Of a DNA stretch of 64,000 nt, positions 22,945-35,181 are shown one piece after another. The first letter of the stretch is position 1. Every line of letters starts with the position of its first letter. The DNA comes from Purpureocillium takamizusanense (Eukaryota; Ascomycota; Sordariomycetes; Hypocreales; Ophiocordycipitaceae). The stretch covers positions 1,240,001 through 1,304,000 of the forward strand of contig NC_063068.1 in assembly GCF_022605165.1 (NCBI RefSeq), written 5' to 3'. Below the pieces are notes generated by a model, which was not told the origin of the DNA, searched no databases, and was given only the letters and a program-made list of their open reading frames with translations. The translations under genes were made by a program, and so were the position numbers.

Positions 22945-25246
22945 CTCGCCCCATACCGTACACTTACTGTAGGTAGTATATATCGCGCGAGCTTCATCCT
23001 CCACCCAGTCCCGATAAGGGCACGGGGCGGGCACGACCATGCGGCCACGGCGGCGAGGGAGAGAGAGTCTCTCTACTCCCGAGCCGGTCATGCGTGCGGG
23101 ATGTGTTCGAGAACTCGTCCACGCTTCGGCTCCCCAAGGCTCAATCCATTCAGCGGCGGCGCGCCTGCCCTGCTACTAACGGTCCACGGGCGGTTTCAGC
23201 CCCAGCAATCGCCTTACCGCATTTATTATGTGCGTTGTCCTTTTTACTACGGAGTACAGTAGCATTTCAATGGTCGAGATGAGGGCCCGGCATGCACGCA
23301 CCATCGTCCCGCACTGCCGCTCCGGGATCCAGGCTCTTTGTTTCGCGCCACCGCCGCCGCCGCCAATGGGTGAATGAGTGTTTCCACGAGCGCAAAGAGA
23401 GAAAAAAAAGTGAGGTTGGTGGCTGGTGGTGGTCATGCAGAGCCGGCCCTGGCACCGCCATGAATGCCGTGCGTTGCCCGGGGGCTGACGGCAAGCCTCC
23501 GGCGCAGCAGCAGCACACGGACGCGCTTGCGCTGCTGCGCGCATCCCGCAACCGCGTTCACGTACCTATCCTATCCTGTACATAACTAATATAACGTACA
23601 TAATATATATCTGCTCTACTGAATCCCTTGCCTGCTTGCCATCGTGGCGGAGCGCGCGGCACATCCGCCCGGCTGGTCCTGTATCACTTCACTTCAGCGT
23701 TACACTGACGAGCGAGTGAGACCCTCCCGATGGGCCTCCCGCCCCAGCGGCTCCGCAACCGGATGGTTCCCCCCCTTGCAACAAGGCAAAGCACCGGGTC
23801 CCGGCAACAAGGTCCCCCCTCTCTTACTCATGAGCATGAGCATGAGGGGTCCTCTCCCCCCCATGCTGTCGGCGGGCCAAGAAACGCGACTTTGCGCCGG
23901 CTCATCAGTGCTCATCTGGAATCATGCAAGGTCTGACTGAGGGTCTCCTTGGCAAAACGGAAGTGTGGTATCGGCGGTGTGATTATGTTTCCCTGGGTCA
24001 CCAGATAACTACAGTGGGTGTAACTAGTTACCGGACGGCTGACTTCGGCCCCTCTCTGCTTCGTAATATAGACTGTCAGTGCTATCGCCAAATCCAGAAG
24101 CAAAGGGATTCAAACAATGCAACTCTTCTCGGGGGGCCGGCCAACTGCTCAGCATGACTTTCCGTTCCGCGCCGTTTCGCCACGCCAAGCTCGAGACTGG
24201 CTGCCCTCACCATGCCTCGCGACTTTTGGGCTCGGAGGCGCGTGCTTCATGTCAAACCAATGTGGTCCGTCTCATATCAGTCGCTGCACCCCTACCTATG
24301 CCAGTGCTGCTACTATTCCCAGAGCTCATATCAGCGTTGTGCAACCTCCTACTGCATGCTCTCGTACATTCATACCTCGAAAAGGCGCCAATGTCGCAGC
24401 CATCCATCATCCCTTGCCTCCTGCCACAAACACACGCCGCGCCATCAATCCTACCTACGGGCTGAGCCGAGGCGCAGGTCCCTCTGTCAACCCGTTCATT
24501 TGGATGTCTTGGACTGATTGAAAAGCCCATAGTTGGTAGACACTTGGACCTCGCCCTGGTATATTTTTGGGCGTGCGTAGCTGGTCTATCAAGTTTCCGG
24601 CAGCTGCTGGACGCTGGATGTATGCATGCATGGCTTAATTGAATGCGCCACACGCACGCCATAGGGCAATCAGTGCCGTGTGCCACTTGCTTCCTGTCGC
24701 AGAATCGAAGCATCTGTTCTTGCCTTGTGATCAAGCATGGTGGCTTGCTTCCTGCTCATATCGATGAATTGTTGGCCCAGCTCGCCGCCTCGCAAAGGTG
24801 CAACTGGTATAGGGTAGCGATATCCCGACAGCTTTACACGCCGGTCCTGATATAGGGGGGAAAATAAAGACCAAGAGGAAGGAAGATAGAAGATGGATAG
24901 AAGATGAAACAATATACAAGAATATATATACATACAACATAACGGGTCTTCTCTTTCGACTAGTCGCTTAGACAGTATAGTTTGTGTCCCATGATGGTGC
25001 TCGTACCCGAAGCTGCATCACTTACATGACGGATTCGGCACCCTTTTCGCCAAAAAGGAGACGTAGCGAGGCACGACGAGCCGTCCCAGCGGCAGCTTGT
25101 TTATCCAATTTTCTACTGCTCGTATAAGCGCCCCATCGAGGGGCCAGTGACGGTCAGCTATCATGCCATTGGAAAAATGATGGCGGCAGACTGCCGCATA
25201 CAACATTCAAGCCATCCCCCCTATGTCCTCCGCTCAACTAAGCACC

Positions 25247-26384
25247 CTACTCTTTGTTGTCGCGACGCCGGCTGTCGACGGCCTCGTCGTCGTCGTATCC
25301 CTTGGACACCATGCTAATGTGCCGAATCAGCCCGTCCTCCCCGTCCTCGTGCACCGCGTGCCCCTTGCTGATGCTGAGCAGGCTGTCCCGCATCAGCAGC
25401 TCGTAGTACCCCGTCGCGAAGAGCGTGGCGGGGATGTTGACGAGCACGCTGATGGGCGTGTACCCCATGTAGGTGAAGGCCTCCTTGCCGAAGAAGATGG
25501 CCGCGACGATGCGCATCCCCAGGTCGCGGGCCATGTTGGTGCTGATGGTGATGTCGGCGAAGCCCCATACCATGGCGGCGTAGGCGAGGCCGATGACGAA
25601 GGGGGCGCCGGTGGCGCTGACGAACGGGTTCGCGGGGTCGAGGCACGACCAGATGACGAGGCCGATGAAGGCGTCGACGAAGAACTCGGTGAGGAAGACG
25701 TACCCCAGGTTCGTCTGGTCGGGGTTCGGGAACGGGCAGAGGATGCTGGCGGGCGCGCCGTTGGCCACCAGGGGCTTCCCGGCGGCGAGCAGCTCGGCCT
25801 TCATGTCGGAGATTTGCGGCCAGTACATGCCCATGACGAGGAGCCCCGCGACAAAGGACCCGAGGATCTGGCTGAAGATGTAGTACGGCACCTTCTTGGT
25901 CGGGAACCCCTGCCAGAGCCAGAGCGCGACGGTGATGGCCGGGTTGAAGTGGCCTCCGGACGTCGGGGCGCAGGTGATGATGGCAAAGGCGATGCCGAGC
26001 GCAAAGGCCCAGCCGATCTGGAAGAGGCTGCCAAAGGCCGCGACGCCGAGGGGGTTGGTGCCGTTGAGCGTGAAGGAGGCTATGGAGGCCGTCCCGGTGA
26101 AGACGTAGAAGAAGACGCCCGTGGCCTCGGCCAGGCACTCGCGGAGCCACCGCGGACGGCGCTCCTCGAAGTTGAGCTTGCGCTGGGTGACGGGCTTGGG
26201 GGCGACGACGTTTCGAGTGACGTGTCGCTGGATGGCATGCGTCACACCCAGCTCCACTGCGAGCGAGCGAGCAGAAGGAGTCAGCTGGCGCTCCTCGGCT
26301 CGTTCAAGCTTATATTATACCATGGGGGGGGGGGGACTCACAGTCGTTGGTGCGAAGCCTGTTCGCTCTGTCGTCGGAAGACAT
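25247..26384 (-). CDS. aquaglyceroporin (MIP channel)
   Basis: Two exons (26384-26342, 26256-25247), 350 residues. Exon 1 encodes MSSDDRANRLRTND and joins across an 85-nt intron (GTGAGT, branch CTGAC) to the main exon. Six TM helices with the usual two half-helices: the first motif is canonical 'GHFNPAIT', the second is 'STNMARD' (NMA in place of NPA), as in a known ascomycete subgroup. Helix 1 'CLAEATGVFFYVFTGTAS' carries the family Glu. Such channels pass glycerol and/or water across the plasma membrane in osmotic adjustment; selectivity here is unknown. The C-terminal tail is acidic and then Arg/Asp-rich (VDSRRRDNKE). The intron contains an 11-13 nt C/G homopolymer right after the donor. 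The nearest genes are distant permease and copper genes. Confidence 0.92.
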
Positions 26385-29300
26385 GATGGCTATCAAAACC
26401 TGTATATGGCGACGGCAGCCTGAGCAGCGACTGAGTCTGCTAAACCGACGGATAGTCTGGAGAGACCGGGGGAATCGAGGCGAGACGAGTATCCGGGACG
26501 GGACGGCGGGCACACCGGCTATTAATCAAGATGTCCGTGGCCCCCCATGCCCTACGTATGCGTTCTCTCCTCATCCCTACTACTTCGCACACCAGCGTAC
26601 GTGTACCGCGCTGTACAAAGTACGTGCTCGACGGGCAAACGGTCAGGGGTGCGACGTTCCGCTAGCCCATGCGTTCTACTTAGTAGTACTACTAGATATG
26701 TAGGTTGCCAGCACAATCCGCCGGAGCCCACATCTCCTATCCCTTACACAGCCGTAGGCCCAGTTCTAGGTTATGTTGCCTGCTCCACCGCCGCTCGCTA
26801 CCTTGCTTATAGTTCGATCTTGCGGAGGTTTATATGGCAAATAGGCGTAGTGCGATATATGCATGGGATAGATCTGCGGTACCACCGTCCAAGAGCCGGA
26901 TCTCTATAAGACGAGAGAAGAACCCGTCGTCAGTGTCACTCTGATTTCTCTTCTCGAGAACCCCGCAAGCAACCTTAGGGTTGCCTCACTACGACGATTA
27001 AAAAGATGTTTCACGTCCATGCCTCGGTACACTCATGAGTAATTGATGGCCACGTCCCTGGACTTTGATGCAGCACAGCAGTCAAACCGGGTGTCAATGG
27101 TACGTAGGCGGGGGAGCAGTTGGATACGTACTAATTTAGTAGCAGGCACTTCCCCGCGAGATCCACCCCCCCTAGTGGGTTTTGTCTGCCTTTTTTGGCG
27201 TCGATGACGACCAAGAGGGGGGGGAGAAAGTCGGCGAGGCGGCGAGGGGCCGGCTTGTCGCCGCGGCCGGAAGAGAAGGCGACGACGTTGAGCTGCCGCC
27301 GCACCATATCCAGCGCTGCCACGGAGCCGTCTTTGCCGTGCAGACAGCCACGCTGGCGCAAAACCGGCAATATTTCCGTCCCCCCTCCCAGATCGATCCA
27401 AAGCCCCAAGAACAAGCCCCGGGATGGGGGGCTGTCTGCCTAGAGAATGCCCGTCGTGCGCCGCCAACTGGGCATGGCATGGTATGGCATCAATGTACGT
27501 CAACGACCCGCGGCCGCGCTTTGCTTCTTCGCAAGACGAACCGTTGTCCGATGGATCCGCTTCACCGAGCGAGCAGGCGACGGATGCACCCGCTTCACCG
27601 AACGGGCCTGCTTGCGGGCGCAGCAGCAGCCATGTTGCCCGAAGCGTTGTCTCCGCCCACCCGCCGCCGCCCTCTGGTCCCCATCGACACGTTATGCATA
27701 TCTTCAAAGGTAATCTCGAGCCCCGACTTTTTTTTCCATCTGCGGCCCGGCTGCAGCAGAGCGGGCCTCTCCGGTGGAGGTATAGCTCGTATGTGCCTAC
27801 ATACGTGGTGCCTACAATATAAAGTACGTCGTAGTAGTAGTACTAAACATTAGTAGTAAGTAGTGGTGGTAGTGCTTCGTGATACGACTAGCGTTGTTGT
27901 CTGCCAGTGGATATCGTCGTCGTCGTCGGACGGGCGGAACGGAGTCGCTGCTGCGGTGGCTCGATCCTGGATGTGACTCTCAGCAAGGGAAGGGGGGCAG
28001 TCGAACAAACAAGCAGGGAAACTCTTTGCGCGTCCACGGCGGCGGTGATGATGATGATGAGTAAGTGAGGTGTTGGCAACGTATCCATCCTTCCATTCAT
28101 CCTCTGCTCACGTCAACATCCCATCCTTAACCGCCAGCGGGAATGACTATAGCTGCGCCTGCCGGCTGTCAACAACAGACGACGCTCAACGTTTCAACAC
28201 GCTCCCATCAAACCCCCCCGTTCCATCGGTTCATCAGACGCCCAGACGGCGTCGAGCCCAGCCACGCCGCATGATCCGCGCCCCCTCGCTCGCACCACGG
28301 CCAGCAGCATCCTGATCCTGGTTCACTGCCTGACAGCCGAGGCATCGCATCGCCGCGCCCCATCAGCTCAACATCAACAACCCCCTCCCCAAACATCAAC
28401 TGCATCCAACCTGGGAAGCCACGCAAGTGCCGTCTGCCCGTCACAACCGGACATGTCCTTCTCCATTTCGCCACGGCGCTGCAAAAGTGCGGGCCCATGA
28501 ACCTCGGGACCCGCTCCTTTACCCCCCCCTATTACCCGTCTCCAGACTTCATCGCAGGGTTCACCCCGCAGTTGAGTCTGGCACTGACACCGCCGCTCAC
28601 GCCCGCGACTCGGTAACTACCCAAGCTACCATTACCACCACCACCACTTCTCCTACTAGTAAGTCAGTAGTCAGTTAGCTGGTCTCGGGGAACCGATGCT
28701 TCCGGCAAGCACATGCATATGTAGACGGAGCGTCCAGCACAGCCTCACGGCGGCGGACTTTGAAGCTCCAGTGAGAAACGAAACTGTAAGCTAGTAAGGG
28801 TATGCCGTATAGCTACGTCCAGAGTCCAGACGGGGTGCCTGTCGCTGCCGCCCGTCGACCACGCTGGCGCCGGCGTGCGGCCAACCTGCAATGGAGGAGT
28901 AGCGATGTAGGAATCCGTCGCGCGTTCGCTTTGTTTGTCAGAAGCCAACATGGATTACGTCTGTTAATGTTTTGGCAATATGTACTTTGTATATTGTAGC
29001 CCATATTCTTCTCAAGTCCCAGAGACATGCTTCTGTACAATGTCTCTCCTCCACGTCGAACTGATAATTCGCTGACCAAAACCCCACAACAGCGCTACCC
29101 CATGCCCGGCACCTTTGGCGTGCTTTAGTGTGTGGGTAAGGCATCATCGTCACCGCCCCGGACCTCTTGAGCATCTGGCTTCGTACTCCTTGCCCTGCCG
29201 CTACGTAGCTCCCCTTCCTCCTCCGTCTTAGCCACCTTGAATAGATTTGCGGCCATGTTTTCTGCCAAAGCCCGCAAAAGCGTGTGCATCGCGTCGAGGA

Positions 29301-29723
29301 ACTCCTTCCCGTCTGTCCTATTCAGGGGTTCTCCGAGCGGAGTACTACCGCGGGCCAGTCGTCTCTTCGAGCTCATTCGCTCAACAGCCCGAGCTCGACA
29401 GTGTGTAGCCCTCAGCTCACTCTTTGTCATGCCTCGGTAATAACCACCAGGAAGACACTTGGCGGGGTCTTGGGGTGGGCGCGCCAGCAAGGCGCTGGTC
29501 CAGGGAGGACCGTATGTCGGGTGACGCTGTGGAGAGTCGTCGCACCGTCTTTCTTATGGACTGCCTGCCACTTGCCAATTCGTAGAACATATATACCTCT
29601 GGGCGTTTGCAATGGATGCATGGGTATTCTTTTCGTGAACAAGAGTGTGAAGGTGCCCTCTAGGAATCACCTCGCACACTAGATAGGGGATGACTTTACT
29701 GTCGGGAAAGGCGACTGTGACCA
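26385..29723. other. gene-poor region
   Basis: About 3.3 kb without a supportable gene. It contains GTA/TACT-rich tracts (27825-27870) and many chance frames. A 121-codon minus frame at 29125-29490 has a helical, charged stretch (GKEFLDAMHTLLRALAENMA) but no family match and no splice partners; it is noted under rejected items. The left end is the aquaglyceroporin promoter. Confidence 0.4.
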
Positions 29724-32251
29724 TCACAGAAACATGGTGAATACCGCCGTGAAGTTCGCCCAGCACATGGTGAGGAATCCGGTGGCAAGTAGTACGAGGC
29801 GCCACATGGAGTCGAGCATGTTATTTCCGGTGGTGTCTTTTGCAGGGGTTGCGTGTGTCCCGCTCGTCGTCGTAGGCGCATCGCCGGCTCCTTCGACGAG
29901 CACCACGGCCATACCGCTCTGTCCGTTGAGTCAAAACTGCTGTTTGCTGTTTGCCAGACTAATAATCTTGGGGGAAAACAAGAACTTACGACGACGTGCC
30001 ATTGAAGATGGCAGTGGAAAATCCACGCGCCCGGGTTGTTCGTTATGTACCTGCCGAAGTGGTGACCATGAGAGACCGTCGCTGGCGTTATAAAGCGTGG
30101 GGAGAATGGTTCCACTTACCGCAGAGCGACCCATCCCTGAGGTGGAAGAGCTGTTGTATCGCGGTACGGCGGGTCGACGAGATTGATTACGTCTGGCGAT
30201 GCCTCCATCATCGACTTGTACGGAAATGAGCCTTCGCCGCTACCAAGTACCCAAAACTTGTGCCCGTGCAGATGCAAGGGGTGGCCCATCTATTCCGCCC
30301 ATCAGCACTCCAAGCCATAAACCTCGACCTGAGAGCATTTACCTGATCCATCGACCGGTTCGAGACAGTGACGACGATGTCTACGGTGGCGTTTGACGGT
30401 AAGTGATACGTCGTGTTGGCGGTCCAACCCGACGAGCGCTCGCCTTCGATAATCGCCGCGTTGGGCTTTTCAAACGGTTCACCGTTGAGTGCCCAGGTAG
30501 TTGTGCCCGTCTGGTTGGCTTGAAATGAGAGTGTCATGTCCGCGGGTCCTGGCGGCGGAGCGATCCCGGTCTCGAAGGGGTTGAGGTCGGGGGCGTCAAG
30601 AACCGAGGCCCCATCAATAGCCGATCCATTGATGCGCATCCAAGTCGCCGCGTGAACATTTGCGGCACCGGGAGTTGAGTTCTAGACAGCGTTAGTGACG
30701 TACCATGCGGGAAGCATACTTCGACACGCCGAGGAAGCGGGAGTGAAATGGGGACCTACGTCGTACACTACAACAGAACGGCCCTGAAGGACCTGCTGCA
30801 TGTCTCCGCTCGGGTATGTCGCATATCGTAGACTGTAGCTCCCCGATCCTTGGTCCAGCTTGATCATGACTGAATATCGCTGCCCGAGCTCCATGTGGAG
30901 CACCTACACGCCATTAGCCCGGCAACCTCGCCTTCCTACGCGTCGCGAGGCGTACCTTGACTGTTTGCGGCTGTACATAGAGTCCATCGGCCGCGTAGAC
31001 AAGCATAGAGTGCGCGTCCAGAGAGACTCGTAGAGCGCTGACGGCACCTGCGTTGACCAGATTGAGAGCTAGCCAGCCCCGTGTGGCGTTTGCCGGGATC
31101 GTGAGCAGCGGCGAGAACGTATTTTTGCAAGTCTCAGCCGGCAGCGAAGACATGTCGAAGCCGGAGTTGAACATCATTGGCGGCATGCAGCCTCGGGGAC
31201 TTGGCTTGTTCATCGACGGGAACAATGACGTTGACACCGCAGAGCGATTCGGAGAAGCTGCCGTGGCGTGCTCCCCCGCGTGTTGGTGTGGTTTCCTTTT
31301 CGTCAGAAGACGTCTGAACGTTCCACGGGTCAGTCTCCTATGTTGTGAAAGGACCCCCAATTCATGATGAGTGGCATCGTGGTCATGTTTCGAATCGACC
31401 ACCGGGACCATCCAGTTTTCTTCAAGCACGCTTTGCGGGAGACACTCGACTCGCCCCTGGCCATTGGCGAGGATGCTGTCAACACAAGACGGAAACGCCC
31501 CGGTCTTTTGGTACCGCTCGAAAACCACATCCGAAGGCTCGTGCGTCCAGTCGTTGAGCATAACGCTTGTTGCCTCGCGCTCGGCTTCCAGGAGGGCCGC
31601 CCTCTCGCGGTCGTCTCTGGCAGCTTTCAAAAATGGGCGCGAGCGCGAGGCCGCAGGCCGGATAAGAAGGGTTCCCCGGATTGCATCGTTGTAGTATGCG
31701 CGAAAGTGGGAGTGATACCAGTAGAAGCCGTATTCGGATGTCGTAGAGAAGCGGTATGTAAAGTTGCCGCCCGGAGGAATTGGTTCCTGCGCAACTGTCA
31801 GCTTCTCTGCGCCTAATTTACTTGACGGACGGCAGTGATACCTGAGTCACTCCTGGAACGCCGTCCATCTTGGGCGTCCCCCGCTGCATTAAGCCTGTCA
31901 CGAGATGAGCTTCAGCCGCGAGCCGACAACAGGACCAGGATAACATACCGTGCCAGTGCAGAGCAGTGTCTACCTTCAAGTCGTTCTGCACAAATACTTC
32001 AATTGTGTCCCCCTCATCCACGTCAATCGCAGGCCCCGGCTGCTGGCCATTGATGAGAAACACCTCGCGCTCATGTCCATCTGCACGCCATTAGGAGACT
32101 GAGCAGAAATAACTGACGGGGTCATGGCCGTACCTGGTGATCGGAGTGCGCTGTGTAGGGTGAAATTGAACTGCCGCAACGCTGCCCTCGTCACCACAGC
32201 ACGCACCAGAAAAGCTAAAAGGCACAGTTCCAGTCGCAGTTGCGATCGCAT
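29724..32251 (-). CDS. membrane-anchored multicopper oxidase (Abr1/Fet3-like)
   Basis: Nine exons (32251-32134, 32080-31949, 31894-31842, 31786-30956, 30903-30760, 30681-30343, 30289-30120, 30050-29990, 29918-29724) join in frame to 680 residues. Signal peptide about 1-24. All four copper regions are present: HWHG (about 81-84), WYHSH (124-128), HPLHLHGH (542-549) and HCHLQWH with axial Met (608-619). Three cupredoxin domains are followed by a C-terminal TM helix (about 655-676), so the enzyme faces outward from the plasma or vesicle membrane. It oxidises phenols or metal ions with O2; resemblance in layout is to Abr1/brown1-type and Fet3-type enzymes, and the substrate is inferred only. The linker between domains 1 and 2 (about 223-300) is unusually long and His-rich. 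The next gene upstream on the same strand is a copper-fist regulator. Confidence 0.9.
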
Positions 32252-33261
32252 CGTTGTCAATTACGCCCAAGAGTAGATGAGCTACAAGGCAGAGCAACCA
32301 GCCATTGCCCGACAACTCGAATGCAGGACGAAGGAGAGAAACGACGAAGCAATCCAGCTTGAGCGCTGCGATGGAGCTCAGCATCAAGTCATCAAGACAC
32401 GTCGAAACGGGAGAAATGGCATTCAAAGTCTATGTCGCCCGAGGCAGAATATTCTTTATCAGCCCATCTCCGCGAGGCGCCGTCAAGGCGTCGAGGTAGC
32501 ATTCTCGAAGCTAGGCATGAAACAAAGGGGTAGGCGGGAGCCAGGGTTGCAGGTCATCGGCAGCCGTCGAAACCAAGAGTTATTCGTCCAAGTGGTATAC
32601 ATTGGGCCTGTCTGATGTGTCTGTAGCGGAAGCGCCTCTCCAACCAGGACCGAAACCTGCGACACCGGTTAAACGCTCGGACAGCCCCGTCCCCCACTCG
32701 TGACGCTTGTTTCGCGTTACATCGCGTTTGACGAACTGAAGGCTCTGGACCGATATTACTCATCGACCGTGCCTTGAATTGGGAAATTTTAGAGGCATGT
32801 GGTACTTCATTCACGGCGGCCCCTCGTTCTGTTTCGATGGGTTCTGGCGCTTAACGTGTGCAGCTTTCCGTGGTCGCTTGCGCACCGCGCATCATCAGCG
32901 CACTAGCTCAACGGCGCACCACCGGACTAGACCAGGATCTCATCTCTTGCCGAGCCACCTCCCACGGAATGTGTGTGGATTGAGTGGCTTAAACCTAGAT
33001 CCTGGTGTCTCGCCTCGACGATTTGCTAGACTCACGATGCCTCCATCTCCGTCTCAAAGTGGGCGAGGGTTGCCAACCTTCGAGAACCGCGCTGGGTTAT
33101 TGAGCGAAACCAAGTCACAAGCTTGGTACATCCCGTCAAGGACACAAACCTTTTCCCAGGTCCTCGGATCGACGCGTGCATCATGACAGGGTCCATGGCA
33201 GCTTGTTCAACGCGGAGCCCTACAAGGTCGAAACGACGTGAGACCAGACTGAGCATGTTTT
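32252..33261 (-). promoter_or_regulatory. intergenic: promoter of multicopper oxidase
   Basis: 1.0 kb between the copper-fist stop and the oxidase start, both minus strand. No gene is supportable. No perfect TTTGCTCA copper element was found; the nearest match is TTTGCTAG around 33020. Confidence 0.4.
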
Positions 33262-34278
33262 TCATCGCTGCGCGTCATGTTGTGGATTGCCGACACCGTG
33301 TCCGACCTTTCCATCCTCCTCAGGGAGCAGCTCTACCTTGGAGGGCCCCATGCCCAAGCTCTCGAACCATGCCGATTCGGGGACGCCAAAGACGCTGATT
33401 TCGTGCTCGTTGTACTGGTTGGGCGTCCATTCGTGGGTAGTCAAGCCTAGGTTCGAGTTGGGCAGTGTTGCCATGGTTCCTGGGACCTCTTCGAGAGGCG
33501 CAATGTGAGTAGACGTCGGTGCTGGGGGAGCGTCGCCGGGCGCTGCAGGATCAAAGGAGCCGGGTTGCACATCGAAATTGGAAAAGTCGAACGGTGCGCC
33601 GCCGAGAAAATCCGGCTCCATGTCGTGCGGAATGGCGTCCAGCCAGGACGTCCCCATATCCATCATGGCATCGGCTGGGTCCAAGAGCGGCGGCAAATCG
33701 GTCGCACGTGAACTGTCGAGTCCAGCTGGCGTGTCTGTGGCGGTTGCGCTGGTACTGGTAGAGGGGGTCCCGCAGCACCCTTGCATCGCTGGCGAACTGC
33801 TTGTGGCCAGGGCTGCTGCGCTGTTTGTGCCGTGTTCGGAACCAGAAGGCGACAGCGCGTCCGCAGCCGAGGGATCTCGCTTGAAAGCACATCGGCAGAT
33901 CCCGTCCTCGAAGCAGCGGCACGGCTCTGCAGCGGTCAATCATCTTGCCTCGTGGGGAGCAAAAGTACGTGGCCTTCCTTACCTCTGCCGCCGTTCGCCG
34001 TGTCGACCCTGCCCTCACGGGCTCTCTTGGCACACTCACATTTGACGTGGGCAGACCGCGACTGGCGCATGGAGCGACAGTGATTGCACTGAGAAACGGG
34101 CCGGCCCTTCTTCTTGATAAGTTGCAGCGGCCGGTCTGTGCGTTTGCGACTGTTAGCCGCGCAATCGTGAGAAGGGATGGCGTGCAAGATTGGTGACCGC
34201 ACCGTTGTGTTGACAGCGTGCGGTGCGATGGCCGCGGATGCAGGCCTCACAGGCATACGTCTCGCCGCTGATGATCAT
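33262..34278 (-). CDS. copper-fist transcription factor
   Basis: Three exons (34278-34203, 34135-33983, 33926-33262), 297 residues. The N-terminus is a textbook copper-fist: MIISGETYACEACIRGHRTA start, zinc ligands C-x2-C-x8-C-x-H, 'DRPLQLIKKKGRPVSQC' with the KGRP minor-groove motif, then 'HVKCEC'. A Cys cluster 'CRCFEDGICRCAF' (about 78-90) could bind copper(I). The rest is acidic, Pro/Ser-rich and likely the activation region. Family members (Ace1, Mac1, Cuf1, GRISEA) control copper uptake, detoxification and cuproenzyme genes in the nucleus. Intron 1 is fixed by joining CQHN to DRPL; intron 2 (56 nt) removes a stop-containing stretch and restores the Cys cluster. The protein is shorter than Mac1-type factors. 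The gene sits immediately upstream of the multicopper oxidase on the same strand. Confidence 0.92.
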
Positions 34279-34736
34279 GATGAGCCGAGAGCCCGCGAAA
34301 TGGAACGCGCGCTGAGTCGAGGTGCCCTTTGAAGAAGGTGCAAGGTTGTGCGCATCGGGATGGAGGGAGGTGCAGAGTGGCAATCACAAGCACAGTGCGA
34401 CCACGAGGAGATAATAATAAGCCAAGTCGCGACGTCACGAGACTAGCGCCCTCTGCATGTCGTTTGATCTGGCGATGCCGGCGACGCATACAAGCGTACA
34501 AGATGTCTTGATCACTTGAAAATCTTAACATGAAGAATAGGAAATGGGAAATCGAGTTTCTTTACCCCCCAAGAAACAGCCCGACTAGAATGGACAATTC
34601 GAAAATTACATCCCTTCATACGGACCATGCCATGCGCCAGGCACCCTCACCCGGGTTGTCCTATAAAGCTCGTCTAGTTCCTCTAGCCCCGTCGGCACCG
34701 GCCTCTTCGGCCGCGTACAATCCACGGTCTTACGCT
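34279..34736. other. intergenic: promoter of copper-fist gene
   Basis: 458 bp between the small unknown gene and the copper-fist start. No element is assignable by eye. Confidence 0.4.
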
Positions 34737-35181
34737 TCAAACCCACATCGGCAACAAAGCAGCCTCCGCCGGGTTCACGGCACTACGGCCATAGCTACCG
34801 TTAGCCTCAATATCCCTCGATGCATTCGCCAGGCTAGTAGTCGTTGTGTCGCTACATACCGGAAAATTCCACGCGCACGTCCTTGTCCCCCAATTGAAGC
34901 GCACCCTCCAGCGATTGCGGCGATGGAGCTCTTGTTCCATATGGACCGTCACGTCCATGAAGCTACACCAACCATGAGGATATTTGCCTGCGCTCTCTTT
35001 CTGAAAGAAACAGGTCTTTAGGATATAGCTCTTTTAATAACCAGATCAAACGCTTCAAGTCTCAAAGAGAGGCACTTACCCCATGTCTGCTTGTACCTTC
35101 ATCCTCAGAGAACCAGTTCCTAACTCGATTCGCCTCCTCCTCGGTTTTGAACATGAAAGTGGTTCCCTTCAATGGCCACAT
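34737..35181 (-). CDS. small two-exon protein of unknown function
   Basis: Two exons (35181-35080 and 35000-34737) join in phase 0 over a 79-nt intron (GTAAGT, CCTAAAG branch, TTTCTTTCAG acceptor) to 121 residues. The N-terminus is 'MWPLKGTTFMFKTEEEANRV' with a following charged segment; exon 2 reads 'HGWCSFMDVTVHMEQELHRR', then 'RVRFNWGTRTCAWNFPVC', and ends AALLPMWV. There is no signal peptide or TM helix. I recognise no family. Support comes from the very good splice signals, continuous phase and protein-like composition in AT-richer DNA. It could also be a surviving fragment of a larger gene, because the surrounding 35.2-35.8 kb is AT-rich and frame-poor. A TTTGCTCA element on the same strand lies about 134 bp before the ATG. 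Confidence 0.45.

Larger units (their letters stand above)
18764..25246. other. 6.5-kb gene-poor, microsatellite-rich region
   Basis: No coding region could be supported across about 6.5 kb. It is C/G-rich with many pyrimidine or purine tracts. Simple repeats include GGATGCAT-type units (19541-19562), three TACCTAGC units (21483-21505), CT (22735-22750) and TGGC (22911-22944). Open frames reach 250 codons (22217-22972) but are low-complexity and match no family. The left end is the permease promoter; the right end (24850-25246) is AT-richer and probably 3' flank of the aquaglyceroporin. Confidence 0.45.

Noticed and set aside
25223..26386. 387-codon open frame on the plus strand
   Set aside because: Antisense shadow of the aquaglyceroporin.
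29125..29490. 121-codon minus frame with a helical segment
   Set aside because: Composition is plausible for a small protein, but no homologous family is recognised and no promoter or intron signals support it; kept only as a candidate.
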